Shown: positions 6,011 to 14,475, counted from the first letter of the stretch. The stretch: 15,702 bases of DNA from Clostridiales bacterium (GCA_031290295.1 JAITNT010000197.1:1-15702), one strand, 5' to 3'. Numbers and translations are program-made. The notes: generated from the sequence alone by a model not told the origin.

Positions 6011-7147
6011 TTACTCTATCTTAAACGTCTTATACATCGCTAACATCTCGTCGGTCAGGCGGGACGGATTTTCCTTGAAGGAGCGGGTTATCATTTCGCG
6101 GGTGAGAGGTATGGCGTTGGCTATTTGCCGATCCTGCAGCTCGCTTATGGCGTACATACAGGCGTTTTCGATTATGCCGCAAATATCGGCGGCGGAATAA
6201 TTGCCGTCGGGCACGCACGCCATTTCGAGAATCATTTCCTCGGTGATATCGTCGGCAAGCCCTACCGGCGGGATTTTTTTGCGGATTATTTCCAGCTTTG
6301 CCTCGGGGTCGGGCAGCTCCACATACAGCTGATACGAAAAACGCTTGAACCTGAGGTAGGCGGGATCGATCGCGTCGGGGCGGTTGGTGGCGGCGAGCAT
6401 AATGCGCTTTGCGCCGCTTACGCCGAAGCCGTTCATGCGCTGCAACAGCTCGGTGGTTACCGCCGCCTTGTAGTCCTTGGTGTCCTGCGAACGCTTGCTG
6501 AATATGGATTCGCATTCGTCTACAAAAAGTATCGCGCCGTCCTCGCAGGAGTCAAGCTCGGTAAAGATATCTCTTACGGCCTGCTCGGATTCGCCGACGT
6601 AGGACTTAAAAATGTCCGCCGGCGTGATTATGAAAAGCGGCAGGTTCATCGCGTTGGCGATTGCCTCCGCCATCATGGTTTTGCCGGTGCCGGGCGGGCC
6701 GTACATCAGCATACCGAGACCGCCCTGAAGATTATATTGCTCGACAAGCGTGTCGTTCTTGGCGATAAAAATGAAGTTATTGATTATGCGCTTGACCTCC
6801 TTCAGCCCCTTAACGTCGTCAAGCTTGGTGTCGGGAATCTTGCTTTTTATAGCCGAACCGCACGCGCTTGCCGCCGCGGAAAGCTTCTGATAGTCGTCCT
6901 TATAGCCCTTTTGAAGCTCGTAATCGACCACGCGTTCCGAAAGTGCCTTTGCCGTTCTTGCCGCGTGCAGGTACGCCATGCGGATTGCGCTCTTGTCCTT
7001 GTCGTTAAGCTCGTTGCGGTCCTTTTTGATTTTTAAGAGCGCGCGGATTTTTTCCTTTGCCTGCGCGTATTCGGCTTTTAGCTCCTCGATGCTTAATCCG
7101 CCCGTCTTGCCCTTAGCGTCGTCGGAATCCTTCTTGATATTACTCAT
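6011..7147 (-). CDS. AAA ATPase of the Vps4/katanin (meiotic) type with helical N-terminal domain
   Basis: This is a 378-aa single-domain AAA ATPase. Visible motifs are Walker A GPPGTGKT (150-157), pore-loop 1 with an aromatic residue at SYVGE (Tyr183), Walker B ILFVDE (206-211), sensor-1 Asn255, and the two arginine-finger positions Arg266 and Arg269. The end, NPSRLTDEMLAMYKTF, resembles the closing helix of Vps4, katanin and spastin. Residues 18-104 are predicted by eye as three helices of the size of a MIT domain, which in Vps4 relatives binds client tails; that reading is inference. It probably forms a hexamer that threads or disassembles a protein partner. All catalytic residues are intact. 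It is the last gene of the cassette, 25 bp after the 230-aa helical protein, with GGGAG upstream of the ATG. The client is unknown. Confidence 0.88.
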   Translation of the reverse strand: MSNIKKDSDDAKGKTGGLSIEELKAEYAQAKEKIRALLKIKKDRNELNDKDKSAIRMAYLHAARTAKALSERVVDYELQKGYKDDYQKLSAAASACGSAIKSKIPDTKLDDVKGLKEVKRIINNFIFIAKNDTLVEQYNLQGGLGMLMYGPPGTGKTMMAEAIANAMNLPLFIITPADIFKSYVGESEQAVRDIFTELDSCEDGAILFVDECESIFSKRSQDTKDYKAAVTTELLQRMNGFGVSGAKRIMLAATNRPDAIDPAYLRFKRFSYQLYVELPDPEAKLEIIRKKIPPVGLADDITEEMILEMACVPDGNYSAADICGIIENACMYAISELQDRQIANAIPLTREMITRSFKENPSRLTDEMLAMYKTFKIE

Positions 7148-7172
7148 GTATAATTTCTCCCTATGCCGTCGG

Positions 7173-7865
7173 TTAAATCAAATCGTCTACGCCGGGCGCG
7201 CCGGTCGAGCTTCCGCCGCCGCTAGGTGCCGGGGCGAAGTCGGGCGCGCCGGTTGCGCCGCCCGTTCCGTCCGCGCGTGAATCCGCAAGCTTTTTGTCGA
7301 GCAGCATCTGCACCTGAGGGGACAGCGCACCCGCGGGCGTTTGACCTTTTTTTGTTTTTTTCTTAGGCGCAAAGCTCGCGGACATCTTATCGAGCGTCTT
7401 GCCGAACTGCGCCGACGCGCCGGTTATGTTGCGGAAAACGCTTTGCACGTGCTGTATGCGGCGTTTCCACTGCGACCAATAACGGCGGCGTTTGAAATAC
7501 TGCTTTATGCTCCTGAAAACGGAATACTTCTGCGTTTCCGGCGTGAAGAAATCGTCGATCATGAGCAGCGCGTTGTCCATAAGCACAAGCGTTTCGTTGA
7601 GCATGCTCATCATATCCTCCATGTTCAGGATCAGATCGGTGAATTCCTGCAGGGGGACGAGAATGTTAAGCATTGCCGCCGTCATTCGCGCTATCGGGTG
7701 CTCCTGATCGTACTTAGTGCAGACGTCGATATACTTCGTAAGAGAGGCGTCGATTTTTGCGTCGATTCTCTGCTTGCTTTCCTCGAGCCGTATTTGCTGG
7801 AACATGTTGTTGACCTCGCGCGCGCTTTCTTCCTCCAGCTTGGTAAGGCTTTTTTGTTCTGCCAT
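7173..7865 (-). CDS. Helical protein with basic patch and Gly/Pro/Ala-rich tail, function unknown
   Basis: I do not recognise this 230-aa protein. Residues 1-60 are charged and helical. Residues 61-108 are rich in Leu and Met (LILNMEDMMSML, LVLMDNALLMI), as in an amphipathic bundle, not a membrane span. A strongly basic, aromatic stretch KRRRYWSQWKRR follows at 125-136 and could contact membrane or nucleic acid. Residues 165-175 are again lysine-rich. The final ~35 residues are a flexible Gly/Ala/Pro/Ser linker ending in the acidic-hydrophobic tip GVDDLI. A short helix SPQVQMLLDKKLADS precedes the linker. No signal peptide or catalytic motif is seen. It is encoded directly before the AAA ATPase, with a strong AAGGAGA site, so an adaptor or substrate role for that ATPase is a reasonable inference. 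Confidence 0.8.
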   Translation of the reverse strand: MAEQKSLTKLEEESAREVNNMFQQIRLEESKQRIDAKIDASLTKYIDVCTKYDQEHPIARMTAAMLNILVPLQEFTDLILNMEDMMSMLNETLVLMDNALLMIDDFFTPETQKYSVFRSIKQYFKRRRYWSQWKRRIQHVQSVFRNITGASAQFGKTLDKMSASFAPKKKTKKGQTPAGALSPQVQMLLDKKLADSRADGTGGATGAPDFAPAPSGGGSSTGAPGVDDLI

Positions 7866-7903
7866 TATATTTCTCCTTTATCGTTTTTTTGTGCTTATAC
7901 TCT

Positions 7904-10900
7904 TCAAATAGCCGGTATCGACGAGACGTGCTTCCTCACGGCTTTTTTGAGATTTTCCCGTTCGGCGGCGGTGTTTTTTATCCAGTCGTAAATGTAGACG
8001 GGGTATAGCGTCCAGCCGCGAACCTTGAGGGTGTCGGGATACCTTACCGTATAGTCTGTGTAATCGAACTTGCGAGGCTGTTTTTCGCACATGACGCCTA
8101 ATTGCGCGCTCGTCAGATCCTCGGACAGCACCGCGATCGGTATGCGGACGGAATTTTCGGTGATGCCGTAATTACAAACTATGCGCTTTCGGTCGATGCC
8201 CAATCCCGCGAGGTAGTCCGCTACGCCCGAAATAAAGCCGCTGTCCTCCTTGTCGGTGACGAACTGCGCCCCGGAGTCGTCGGAATCGAAGCGCTCGACC
8301 CTTTCGATGTATTCGCGTATGTACTGTAAGGACGGCACGGTTATCTCGTAAGAGCGCACGGAGTGAATGAGCATTACGGCGGATTGCGCCCGCGTGACGG
8401 CTACGTTAAAGACCTTTTCGCCGAGAGTGTCCTCGCCGTTACGGTTAAGCGTACCGAAGGCGTTGACAATTTTGCCGTTCTCTCTGCGTCCGTAGGTGAG
8501 GGACAGAATGATTTTGCTCATCTCGTGACCCTGCACGTTCTCGATCGTGCGGATAAAGAAATTTTTATCGGCGACCTCGTCCTTTAGGGAACGCACCCTG
8601 CTTATTATACCCGACAAGTACTTGTCTCTGTCAATCAAATCATGCACCCTTTGCGCTTGTTTTTGTCCGAACGTAACTACGCCTACGGATTGCGTAAGTC
8701 GTCCCGACGCCTCGTCGAAGTAACGCCCGAAGTGTTCCCTCAGCTTATCGCAAATACAAACCGCTTCCTTCAGGTTAACGCCGCCCTCGCAAATGCCGTC
8801 CTCTACGTACACGTCGAACAAGCCGCGTTCGCTTGTGCGCGGCGTTACGGACGGAAAGGTTATCAGATCCTTGTAGTAGCGCGACTGCGAATAGTCGATG
8901 AGGGTTTCGGTAAGACTGCGGTAATGGCTCAAAAGCGGAACGGAATCGAAGGACGCGTTCTGATTTACAAGGTCGAGCACGGAGGCGACGCTTAACAGAT
9001 CGTCGTCGTCCGAAGCCCCGTCGTCCGTCGTCCGTACGAAATGCCGTATTATGGGCATTTGATGCTCGTCGCCGACTATCACGCACTGCTTCGCGCGGTA
9101 AAGCGCGGGTATCACGTATTCCGGCGTCAGCTGGCTCGCCTCGTCGAAGATGACGGCGTCGAACTCCGCGTAGTCCTTGGGGCGCAACAGCAGGCTTACC
9201 GTAGAGGGGGACATAATCAGGCAGGGCTTGAGCTTGAGTATTTGCCCGGGCTTTTCCTTAAACAGCGCGCGACCCGTCTTGAATTGATTTTTTACCCGCA
9301 GGAAGCCGAACTCGTCGGACTTAGGGTCGAACCCGTGCGAAAGACTGTGCGCGGTAATTTTGGCGTTAAGCGCGCAAAGCGCCGCCTCGCCGTCTCTCAC
9401 CGCGGTCAGGTTATCCACCAGACTGTTGCGCGTTAAATTGCGTGCGAACTTGTCGAGCTTTTGCTCCGCGCCGATAATGCACAACCGCAGGAAGCTGTGC
9501 GCGAACAGCTCCTCGAGCCTGGCGAACGGAAATTTTTTGCGGTCGGCGGCAAGGTAGTCGCGGAAGAACCGCGGAATATTCACGGGGTACTCCGCGCCGA
9601 GCATGGCGCCTAAGCTTACCGCGTCCGCAAGGGCGGCGCGGTCGGCAACGTGCGCGACCCAAATTTTGAGGTCGGCAAGCCGTATTTGAGTAAGCCCGCG
9701 ATACGCCGAGGAGGCGAAATTATCGGCATAGAAGCCGCTTAGCGCGTCTAAGGTTTTTTTGACGTTCAGGTCGGCTTGAAGTCTTGCGACGGCGGCGAGG
9801 ACATCCGTTACCGCCGTGTCGGAGGCAGTAACGCCCGCGCCGTGCATTTCCTGCAGTCGGGCGAGCGCGTTAATCTTGCGCGAATAATTTCTCCACGCGT
9901 CCGCGTCCGCGTCGCACTCGGACTTAAAGCCGTATCGCGTCTCCGCGGCCTCGACGCGTCCGCCGAATTCCTTGATAAGGGCGGCGGTCTCATAAATAGC
10001 GATAACGCCCTCCGCGGCGCCCGCCTGCTCGGCTGTAACCCCGACCGCCTTGAGCGCGCGGCGCAGAACCGGCTCGGCGGCAAAGATTCCTTGCAGACAG
10101 CTTTCTAACCTCTTGGCATCGTACCCGCCCGTGAAGCCGAGCAGAGCGAGGAAGTCCTCCGCATCCGCCTCGGTTATCTCGGTTTTGATTACCTGCTTGA
10201 CCGATTGCAAAACGGCTTGAGCCGTCGCGGTATGCGCCGTGCATTCCGTAAAGGCTTTGAGCGCGCCGCACGCCTCCTTGAAGCTCGTAAATTCCGGGTG
10301 CCGCGCGTATTTTTTGATTATTTTGCCGTACGCCGCCTTAGCGAAAAGGTCGAGCGTTTTGGGCTTGTCGCAGCCGTCGTATTTTTCGAGCGGCTTGTAG
10401 CAAGCAATCAACGCTTCCTGCCGCTTAACGCCGGCGAATTTTTTTTCGTCGAGTATTTTTACCGCCGTTTCATAAGCCGCGAACGCCGCGGCCGTTTCGT
10501 CGCGGTACTTGAGCCACGCCGCCTTCAGGACGGACTGCTCGGCGGCGGAACGCATAAGCTTATCGTAAAAAGGCGCGGCGGCGGCGATTCTGAAGCAAAG
10601 CGCCGTCGGAAGCTTGCGGTCAAGCTTGAGGAGCTTCAAGGCGGGCAGCATACCCGCGTCGGCGTTCAGAGCGTCCCCGCCGAGAGTATTCAGCCATGCG
10701 ATACGCGCTTCTCCGTCTATAATCGCGGTCGCAAGCGCGGTTATTTCGAGCGCGGCTTCCTTTAGCGTGCCGCTCTTTAAGAACGCGCGCGTCTGCTCGG
10801 GCGAAATATCGTAATCGGTAAGCTCTGCCGCCGTGCGGCAGTCGATACTCATAAGAAATTCCGCGCGCGCGGGGTGATTTTCCGCGTAAACGCCGAGCGC

Positions 10901-12490
10901 GGACAGCAGCCCGTTTACCCCGTCGGTAAGCGCGAGGGCTTTTTGATAAACGCCGTCGTAGCCCTCGGTCGCGGGCATCAGACCGACCCACGGATTCAAG
11001 CCGAGCGGAAAAATATGTCCGTCCGTCAGCCGCGCGAGCAGGGTGTTGATTTTGGCGACGCAATCCTTGATCGCGGCGTACGCCCCGTAGTCTATCGCGA
11101 AGCAACGCTCCGGCGTGTCGAAGTCTACCGTTTCCGCGTCGAGGTTGCGGCAATATTCGTCTAACAGCCCGTAGAGAGGACCGCTCAGCGACAGCGGCAG
11201 CTTAAACATAATCTGCGCGTAATCCGACATAGCCTCCTTGGCGACGGCAAGCTTGCGGTAAACGCTCTCTCTGTCCGCAAGCGCGGTAACCGCGTTGGTT
11301 ACGGGGCTTGTTTTTAGCAACGTGTCGTGAAGCTCGGAATGCACGGTATTAACGTCTATGCGCGAGCTTTCCGTCTCGTAATCCATGCGCAGCAGATAAG
11401 GCCGCAGAGAGTCGGGCATTTTGTTGTAGACCTCGGACAGCGCCGCTATTTTTTGCGACACAAAAAGCACGCGCTTGCCCTGCGCCAGATACGCCGAGAT
11501 AAGGTTGGCGATGGTTTGGGTTTTGCCCGTGCCGGGAGGTCCCTGGACGACGAGATTTTCACCGGTGACGGCGCGGGTTATGATTTCGTGCTGGCGGCAG
11601 TCGCTTGAAAATACCGTAGCCAAATAGGGGAGCTTATCCGTCGCAGGCTTTTCTACGGGCTGCTTACCGAACACCGCGCGTATCAGCGGGTGAGCCTTTA
11701 TCGCGGTTTCGTTGCGCCTTATGTCGTGGTACATGCAGATGTCGCGGTTGTTGTACTTCGCGATAGCCGCCGCGTCGCGCTCAAAAGCGAACAGCCTGCG
11801 CGACTCCTCAGTATTATCGCCGAGCGTGTCGGTTATGTATGTTTCCAAACGGTCGAAGTAGTCGGTTATGTCGAAAGCGTCGGTATTTATGTCGTCTAAA
11901 ACGACGGGCAGGGGCAGCTTACCCTTCATGCCGGGCACGGTTTTTTCGAGCTTCAGGAGGAAGCTCGGGTTAAAGAAAATCTGGTCGTTGACAAATTCGA
12001 TATAGACGGGTTGCGCCTTGTCGCCCGGACAGGTAAGCTTGATAGGAAAAATTATCAGCGGCGACAAAACCTCCTTGATTTCGTCGTGCGAGCCTACTAT
12101 TTCCCAACGGATAGCGCCAAGAGAAAGGAACATCGGATTAGTGCCTTTTTGGCGGATAAAGTCAAGCCCCTCGTCCTTGAACTTATGCAGGGACGGAATT
12201 TTGCGTTCCTCGTCGGCGTAGAACCAATCTAACAGCTTTACCGAATCGCCGAGCTGCTTTGTGACGGCGTGTTCCGCGCTGTCGCGCAAAGCGACGGTGG
12301 AAATTTTGCCGAGGTTATCTCTTATCAGCTCGTACAGGATACCGCTTTTTGCGCTCAGGAAAAACGACGGGTCGCGCGGACTCGACAAATCGATAAATTT
12401 GTTGCTGTCCTCCTCCTCGATATGAAGCAGCCGTTCAACGTATTTTTCCAAAACTTTATCCTCTCCGTAGTTATTTAGCTCCGCGCCCAT
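7904..12490 (-). CDS. Large SF1 (UPF1-like) helicase with DUF4011-like N-terminus and degenerate nuclease-like C-terminus
   Basis: This 1528-aa protein is a superfamily-1 helicase of the AAA_11/AAA_12 kind. The N-terminus has DUF4011-like blocks, NPMFLSLGAIRW (118-129) and SPLIIFPIKL (143-152). Motif I is GPPGTGKT (317-324). Motif II is FDEASQL with Asp1116-Glu1117, and motif III is GDEHQ (1140-1144). ENVQGHE represents motif V, and VAVTRAQ with Arg1367 motif VI. About 700 mostly helical, Ala-rich residues separate motifs I and II. Residues 1417-1528 resemble the Vsr/MTES_1575-type nuclease domain fused to such helicases, but the expected acidic residues are Ile1420, Pro1451 and Met1467. It probably unwinds or translocates on DNA or RNA; helicase residues look intact. 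The ATG at 12490 has a poor Shine-Dalgarno sequence, and a TTG at 12451 is an alternative. Confidence 0.9.
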   Translation of the reverse strand: MGAELNNYGEDKVLEKYVERLLHIEEEDSNKFIDLSSPRDPSFFLSAKSGILYELIRDNLGKISTVALRDSAEHAVTKQLGDSVKLLDWFYADEERKIPSLHKFKDEGLDFIRQKGTNPMFLSLGAIRWEIVGSHDEIKEVLSPLIIFPIKLTCPGDKAQPVYIEFVNDQIFFNPSFLLKLEKTVPGMKGKLPLPVVLDDINTDAFDITDYFDRLETYITDTLGDNTEESRRLFAFERDAAAIAKYNNRDICMYHDIRRNETAIKAHPLIRAVFGKQPVEKPATDKLPYLATVFSSDCRQHEIITRAVTGENLVVQGPPGTGKTQTIANLISAYLAQGKRVLFVSQKIAALSEVYNKMPDSLRPYLLRMDYETESSRIDVNTVHSELHDTLLKTSPVTNAVTALADRESVYRKLAVAKEAMSDYAQIMFKLPLSLSGPLYGLLDEYCRNLDAETVDFDTPERCFAIDYGAYAAIKDCVAKINTLLARLTDGHIFPLGLNPWVGLMPATEGYDGVYQKALALTDGVNGLLSALGVYAENHPARAEFLMSIDCRTAAELTDYDISPEQTRAFLKSGTLKEAALEITALATAIIDGEARIAWLNTLGGDALNADAGMLPALKLLKLDRKLPTALCFRIAAAAPFYDKLMRSAAEQSVLKAAWLKYRDETAAAFAAYETAVKILDEKKFAGVKRQEALIACYKPLEKYDGCDKPKTLDLFAKAAYGKIIKKYARHPEFTSFKEACGALKAFTECTAHTATAQAVLQSVKQVIKTEITEADAEDFLALLGFTGGYDAKRLESCLQGIFAAEPVLRRALKAVGVTAEQAGAAEGVIAIYETAALIKEFGGRVEAAETRYGFKSECDADADAWRNYSRKINALARLQEMHGAGVTASDTAVTDVLAAVARLQADLNVKKTLDALSGFYADNFASSAYRGLTQIRLADLKIWVAHVADRAALADAVSLGAMLGAEYPVNIPRFFRDYLAADRKKFPFARLEELFAHSFLRLCIIGAEQKLDKFARNLTRNSLVDNLTAVRDGEAALCALNAKITAHSLSHGFDPKSDEFGFLRVKNQFKTGRALFKEKPGQILKLKPCLIMSPSTVSLLLRPKDYAEFDAVIFDEASQLTPEYVIPALYRAKQCVIVGDEHQMPIIRHFVRTTDDGASDDDDLLSVASVLDLVNQNASFDSVPLLSHYRSLTETLIDYSQSRYYKDLITFPSVTPRTSERGLFDVYVEDGICEGGVNLKEAVCICDKLREHFGRYFDEASGRLTQSVGVVTFGQKQAQRVHDLIDRDKYLSGIISRVRSLKDEVADKNFFIRTIENVQGHEMSKIILSLTYGRRENGKIVNAFGTLNRNGEDTLGEKVFNVAVTRAQSAVMLIHSVRSYEITVPSLQYIREYIERVERFDSDDSGAQFVTDKEDSGFISGVADYLAGLGIDRKRIVCNYGITENSVRIPIAVLSEDLTSAQLGVMCEKQPRKFDYTDYTVRYPDTLKVRGWTLYPVYIYDWIKNTAAERENLKKAVRKHVSSIPAI
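12451..12465 (-). promoter_or_regulatory. Strong internal ribosome binding site before a TTG codon in the helicase gene
   Basis: On the minus strand GGAGAGG is followed by about 7 nt and a TTG (codon 14 of the long reading frame). The annotated ATG at 12490 has no comparable site, only GGGG more than 15 nt away. Translation may therefore start at the TTG, giving a 1515-aa protein that loses no recognisable domain. Confidence 0.4.
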
Positions 12491-12523
12491 TATGCGAGGG
12501 CGTTACCCCGTAAAGCGAGCCGG

Positions 12524-12550
12524 TTATACGCGTGTCCTAACGCGTTATAA
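12524..12550 (-). other. Hairpin in the gap between metallopeptidase and helicase genes
   Basis: TTATACGCGT (12524-12533) pairs with ACGCGTTATAA (12540-12550) with a one-base bulge and a 6-nt loop. In the minus-strand transcript it stands between the metallopeptidase stop and the helicase start. No U-tract follows, so it is not a usual terminator. It could be an mRNA processing or stability site, in the largest gap of the cassette (68 nt). Confidence 0.4.
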
Positions 12551-12558
12551 AAGGGACG

Positions 12559-14469
12559 TCAGCCGCCCTTTTTGGTGAAATTCAGCTCGTGCCGGTAATC
12601 GGCGCAGCCGTCCTTTGTGTCCGCCGCAAAAATGTTCGCATCCGTTTCCACCACCTGAACGAGATAGGATTTGCGGTTTTTTTCAAGCTCTATGTATGTG
12701 CCGAAGTTTAAGTGCCACTGCTCGATACGGTGACGGGACACCTGAAGCTCGGTGAAGAACCAATCCTGCCACGGCTCGCGCGTAGTTTTGTGCTGAAAGC
12801 TGTGATACATTTCGTGGGCGATCACGTCCGTTAAGAAGCTTACGTCGCCGTTAAGCGTTTTGCGCGTGAACTCTATCGTTTTGCCTCCGCCGCAACATTG
12901 TCCCGCATATTTGCAGTCGGGCTTGTCCGTGTATAAAACCTCGGGGTCGTAGGTCTCCAGTATGCGCCCTAACACCTTGCACGCGGTTTCGACGCGCTCC
13001 TCTTTCTCGGACTCGGGGATATCCTTCCATACGCTCGCATCGTCGCCAAGAAGCGCGCAGTACTGTACGGCAAGCCCGCATTTTGCGGTGAGCGGAATAC
13101 CCGGGCGCTCTATTATCGCCCGCAAATTCTCCGGGCGGAAGATATCGATAGTATCGTAATCGAATTCCTTGCGCGGCTTAGGCGGGGTCTTGCTAAGCTC
13201 GCACTGATAGTCCCAACCCGAATCGATAAGCATGTTGAGGTTGGGCATATCGCGGGCGAAGCGGTCGAACGCCGCCTTGTTGCGCTTATGGAAATATTCC
13301 GCCTTTGACCGCCACGTCTTGTAATTTATAAGCAGCTCGTTAAGCCCGATGAAGCCGAGAGTAGGGCAGTTGTGCCGCATAAAGTCCGTGTCGGCGGGCG
13401 TTTCCAGAAGCTTTGCCGCCTGCATAAGCTCGGTAACCGAGGGGTAATCCGGCACGGCGAGGTAGCCGTAGTTAAGCTTGCTGTCCAGTCCGTCGTATTC
13501 CGTATCGGCCGCCGCCCAGTCGGTAAGCGCGGTAAAAACGGTATGCGCCGCCGAGGTGTCCGCAAGTATTATGCGTTCCGCCGTCATCGAAAGACGGGCG
13601 ATATTGCGGTGCAGGCAGTCGAGATTTTTTTGGTTGCCGGTCAGATCGGTAAGCCCGAACAGATAAAAATATCCGTCGCTCGAGTCGAGCGCGAGCCGCT
13701 CGAAGCAATAATCGACCGCGTCCGTATCGGCGGCGGACAACGCCCCGACGTCCGCGGTAAACAGCTCCTTTTTGTTGCGGCGCGAAAACCTTTGGCACAG
13801 GAAATCTATTTCCTCTCTGAACGGCGAGCAGATAACCTGAACCTTGGCGTTGGCGGCGGCGTTGTCCAGAAGCGCGGAATAGTAATTGTATTTTCCGTAG
13901 TCGGCAAGGCTTACGCGGAAGGCGTTATAGACCGAGCCGAATTTTGCCTCCAAAATCCTCTGCCGCGCCTTTACGGTTTTGCCCCTTATGCGGGCAAGCT
14001 CCGCAAGCAGCGCGTCGCGGTAAAAAGGGACGGTCTCCAAATTAAGACGGGCGAGCGTACCCGCGCCGTCAAGCTCCGCTATAAGCGCGACGCATTGCGT
14101 CGCGGTTACGAGATCGCGCGACGCAGCTTCCGCCAACGCCCGCCGCCCGACCTCGGTCGCGTCTATTTGCAGCATCAATTGTTCCGCCTCGTCGCGCGCT
14201 AAGGGCGGGGGATTTTGAACGAGGATTTTGGCGCAAAGCTTTTGGCAGCGCTCATAAAGCTCGGGCGACAACGCATCACGGTATCTTATCGCCGCAATCC
14301 GCATTTGCAGGCGGTAGGTAAGTATGAGGGCGAGCGTTTTGTTGTCCTCGTTAAGCCCGTCGGCGGCGAATAAGCTTTCCAACGTTTTGTTGGCGGCCGC
14401 AAGGACTTTGACGTCCTCGCCGCTCGACAATACGGCGATTTCTCTTAGTGTTTCGGGATAAGTTTTCAT
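12559..14469 (-). CDS. Protein with C-terminal HExxH zinc-metallopeptidase domain and unrecognised N-terminal region
   Basis: This 636-aa protein ends in a zinc-peptidase-like domain. HEMYHSFQH holds the HExxH motif (His552, Glu553, His556), and Glu608 in the VVETDANIFA block is the likely third ligand, the pattern of gluzincin-type peptidases. All three ligands and the catalytic Glu are present, so activity is likely; the target is unknown. Residues 1-200 are helical and repeat-like. Residues 208-306 alternate strands and helices in a way that reminds me of an AAA+ core without Walker motifs (CSPFREEI where a P-loop would be, YLFGLTDL where Walker B would be); this is tentative. A CQCC-like cysteine group lies near 527-532. 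There is no signal peptide. It starts 6 nt after the preceding stop, with AGGA in the junction, which implies translational coupling. Confidence 0.78.
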   Translation of the reverse strand: MKTYPETLREIAVLSSGEDVKVLAAANKTLESLFAADGLNEDNKTLALILTYRLQMRIAAIRYRDALSPELYERCQKLCAKILVQNPPPLARDEAEQLMLQIDATEVGRRALAEAASRDLVTATQCVALIAELDGAGTLARLNLETVPFYRDALLAELARIRGKTVKARQRILEAKFGSVYNAFRVSLADYGKYNYYSALLDNAAANAKVQVICSPFREEIDFLCQRFSRRNKKELFTADVGALSAADTDAVDYCFERLALDSSDGYFYLFGLTDLTGNQKNLDCLHRNIARLSMTAERIILADTSAAHTVFTALTDWAAADTEYDGLDSKLNYGYLAVPDYPSVTELMQAAKLLETPADTDFMRHNCPTLGFIGLNELLINYKTWRSKAEYFHKRNKAAFDRFARDMPNLNMLIDSGWDYQCELSKTPPKPRKEFDYDTIDIFRPENLRAIIERPGIPLTAKCGLAVQYCALLGDDASVWKDIPESEKEERVETACKVLGRILETYDPEVLYTDKPDCKYAGQCCGGGKTIEFTRKTLNGDVSFLTDVIAHEMYHSFQHKTTREPWQDWFFTELQVSRHRIEQWHLNFGTYIELEKNRKSYLVQVVETDANIFAADTKDGCADYRHELNFTKKGG

Positions 14470-14475
14470 AACGTC

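Noticed and set aside
6125..7036. Plus-strand open frame of 303 codons
   Set aside because: It lies wholly antisense to the AAA ATPase gene, whose motifs are all intact; it has no ribosome binding site and no recognisable domain.
13372..14202. Plus-strand open frame of 276 codons
   Set aside because: Antisense shadow of the metallopeptidase gene; Arg/Gly-rich composition typical of GC-rich reverse frames.
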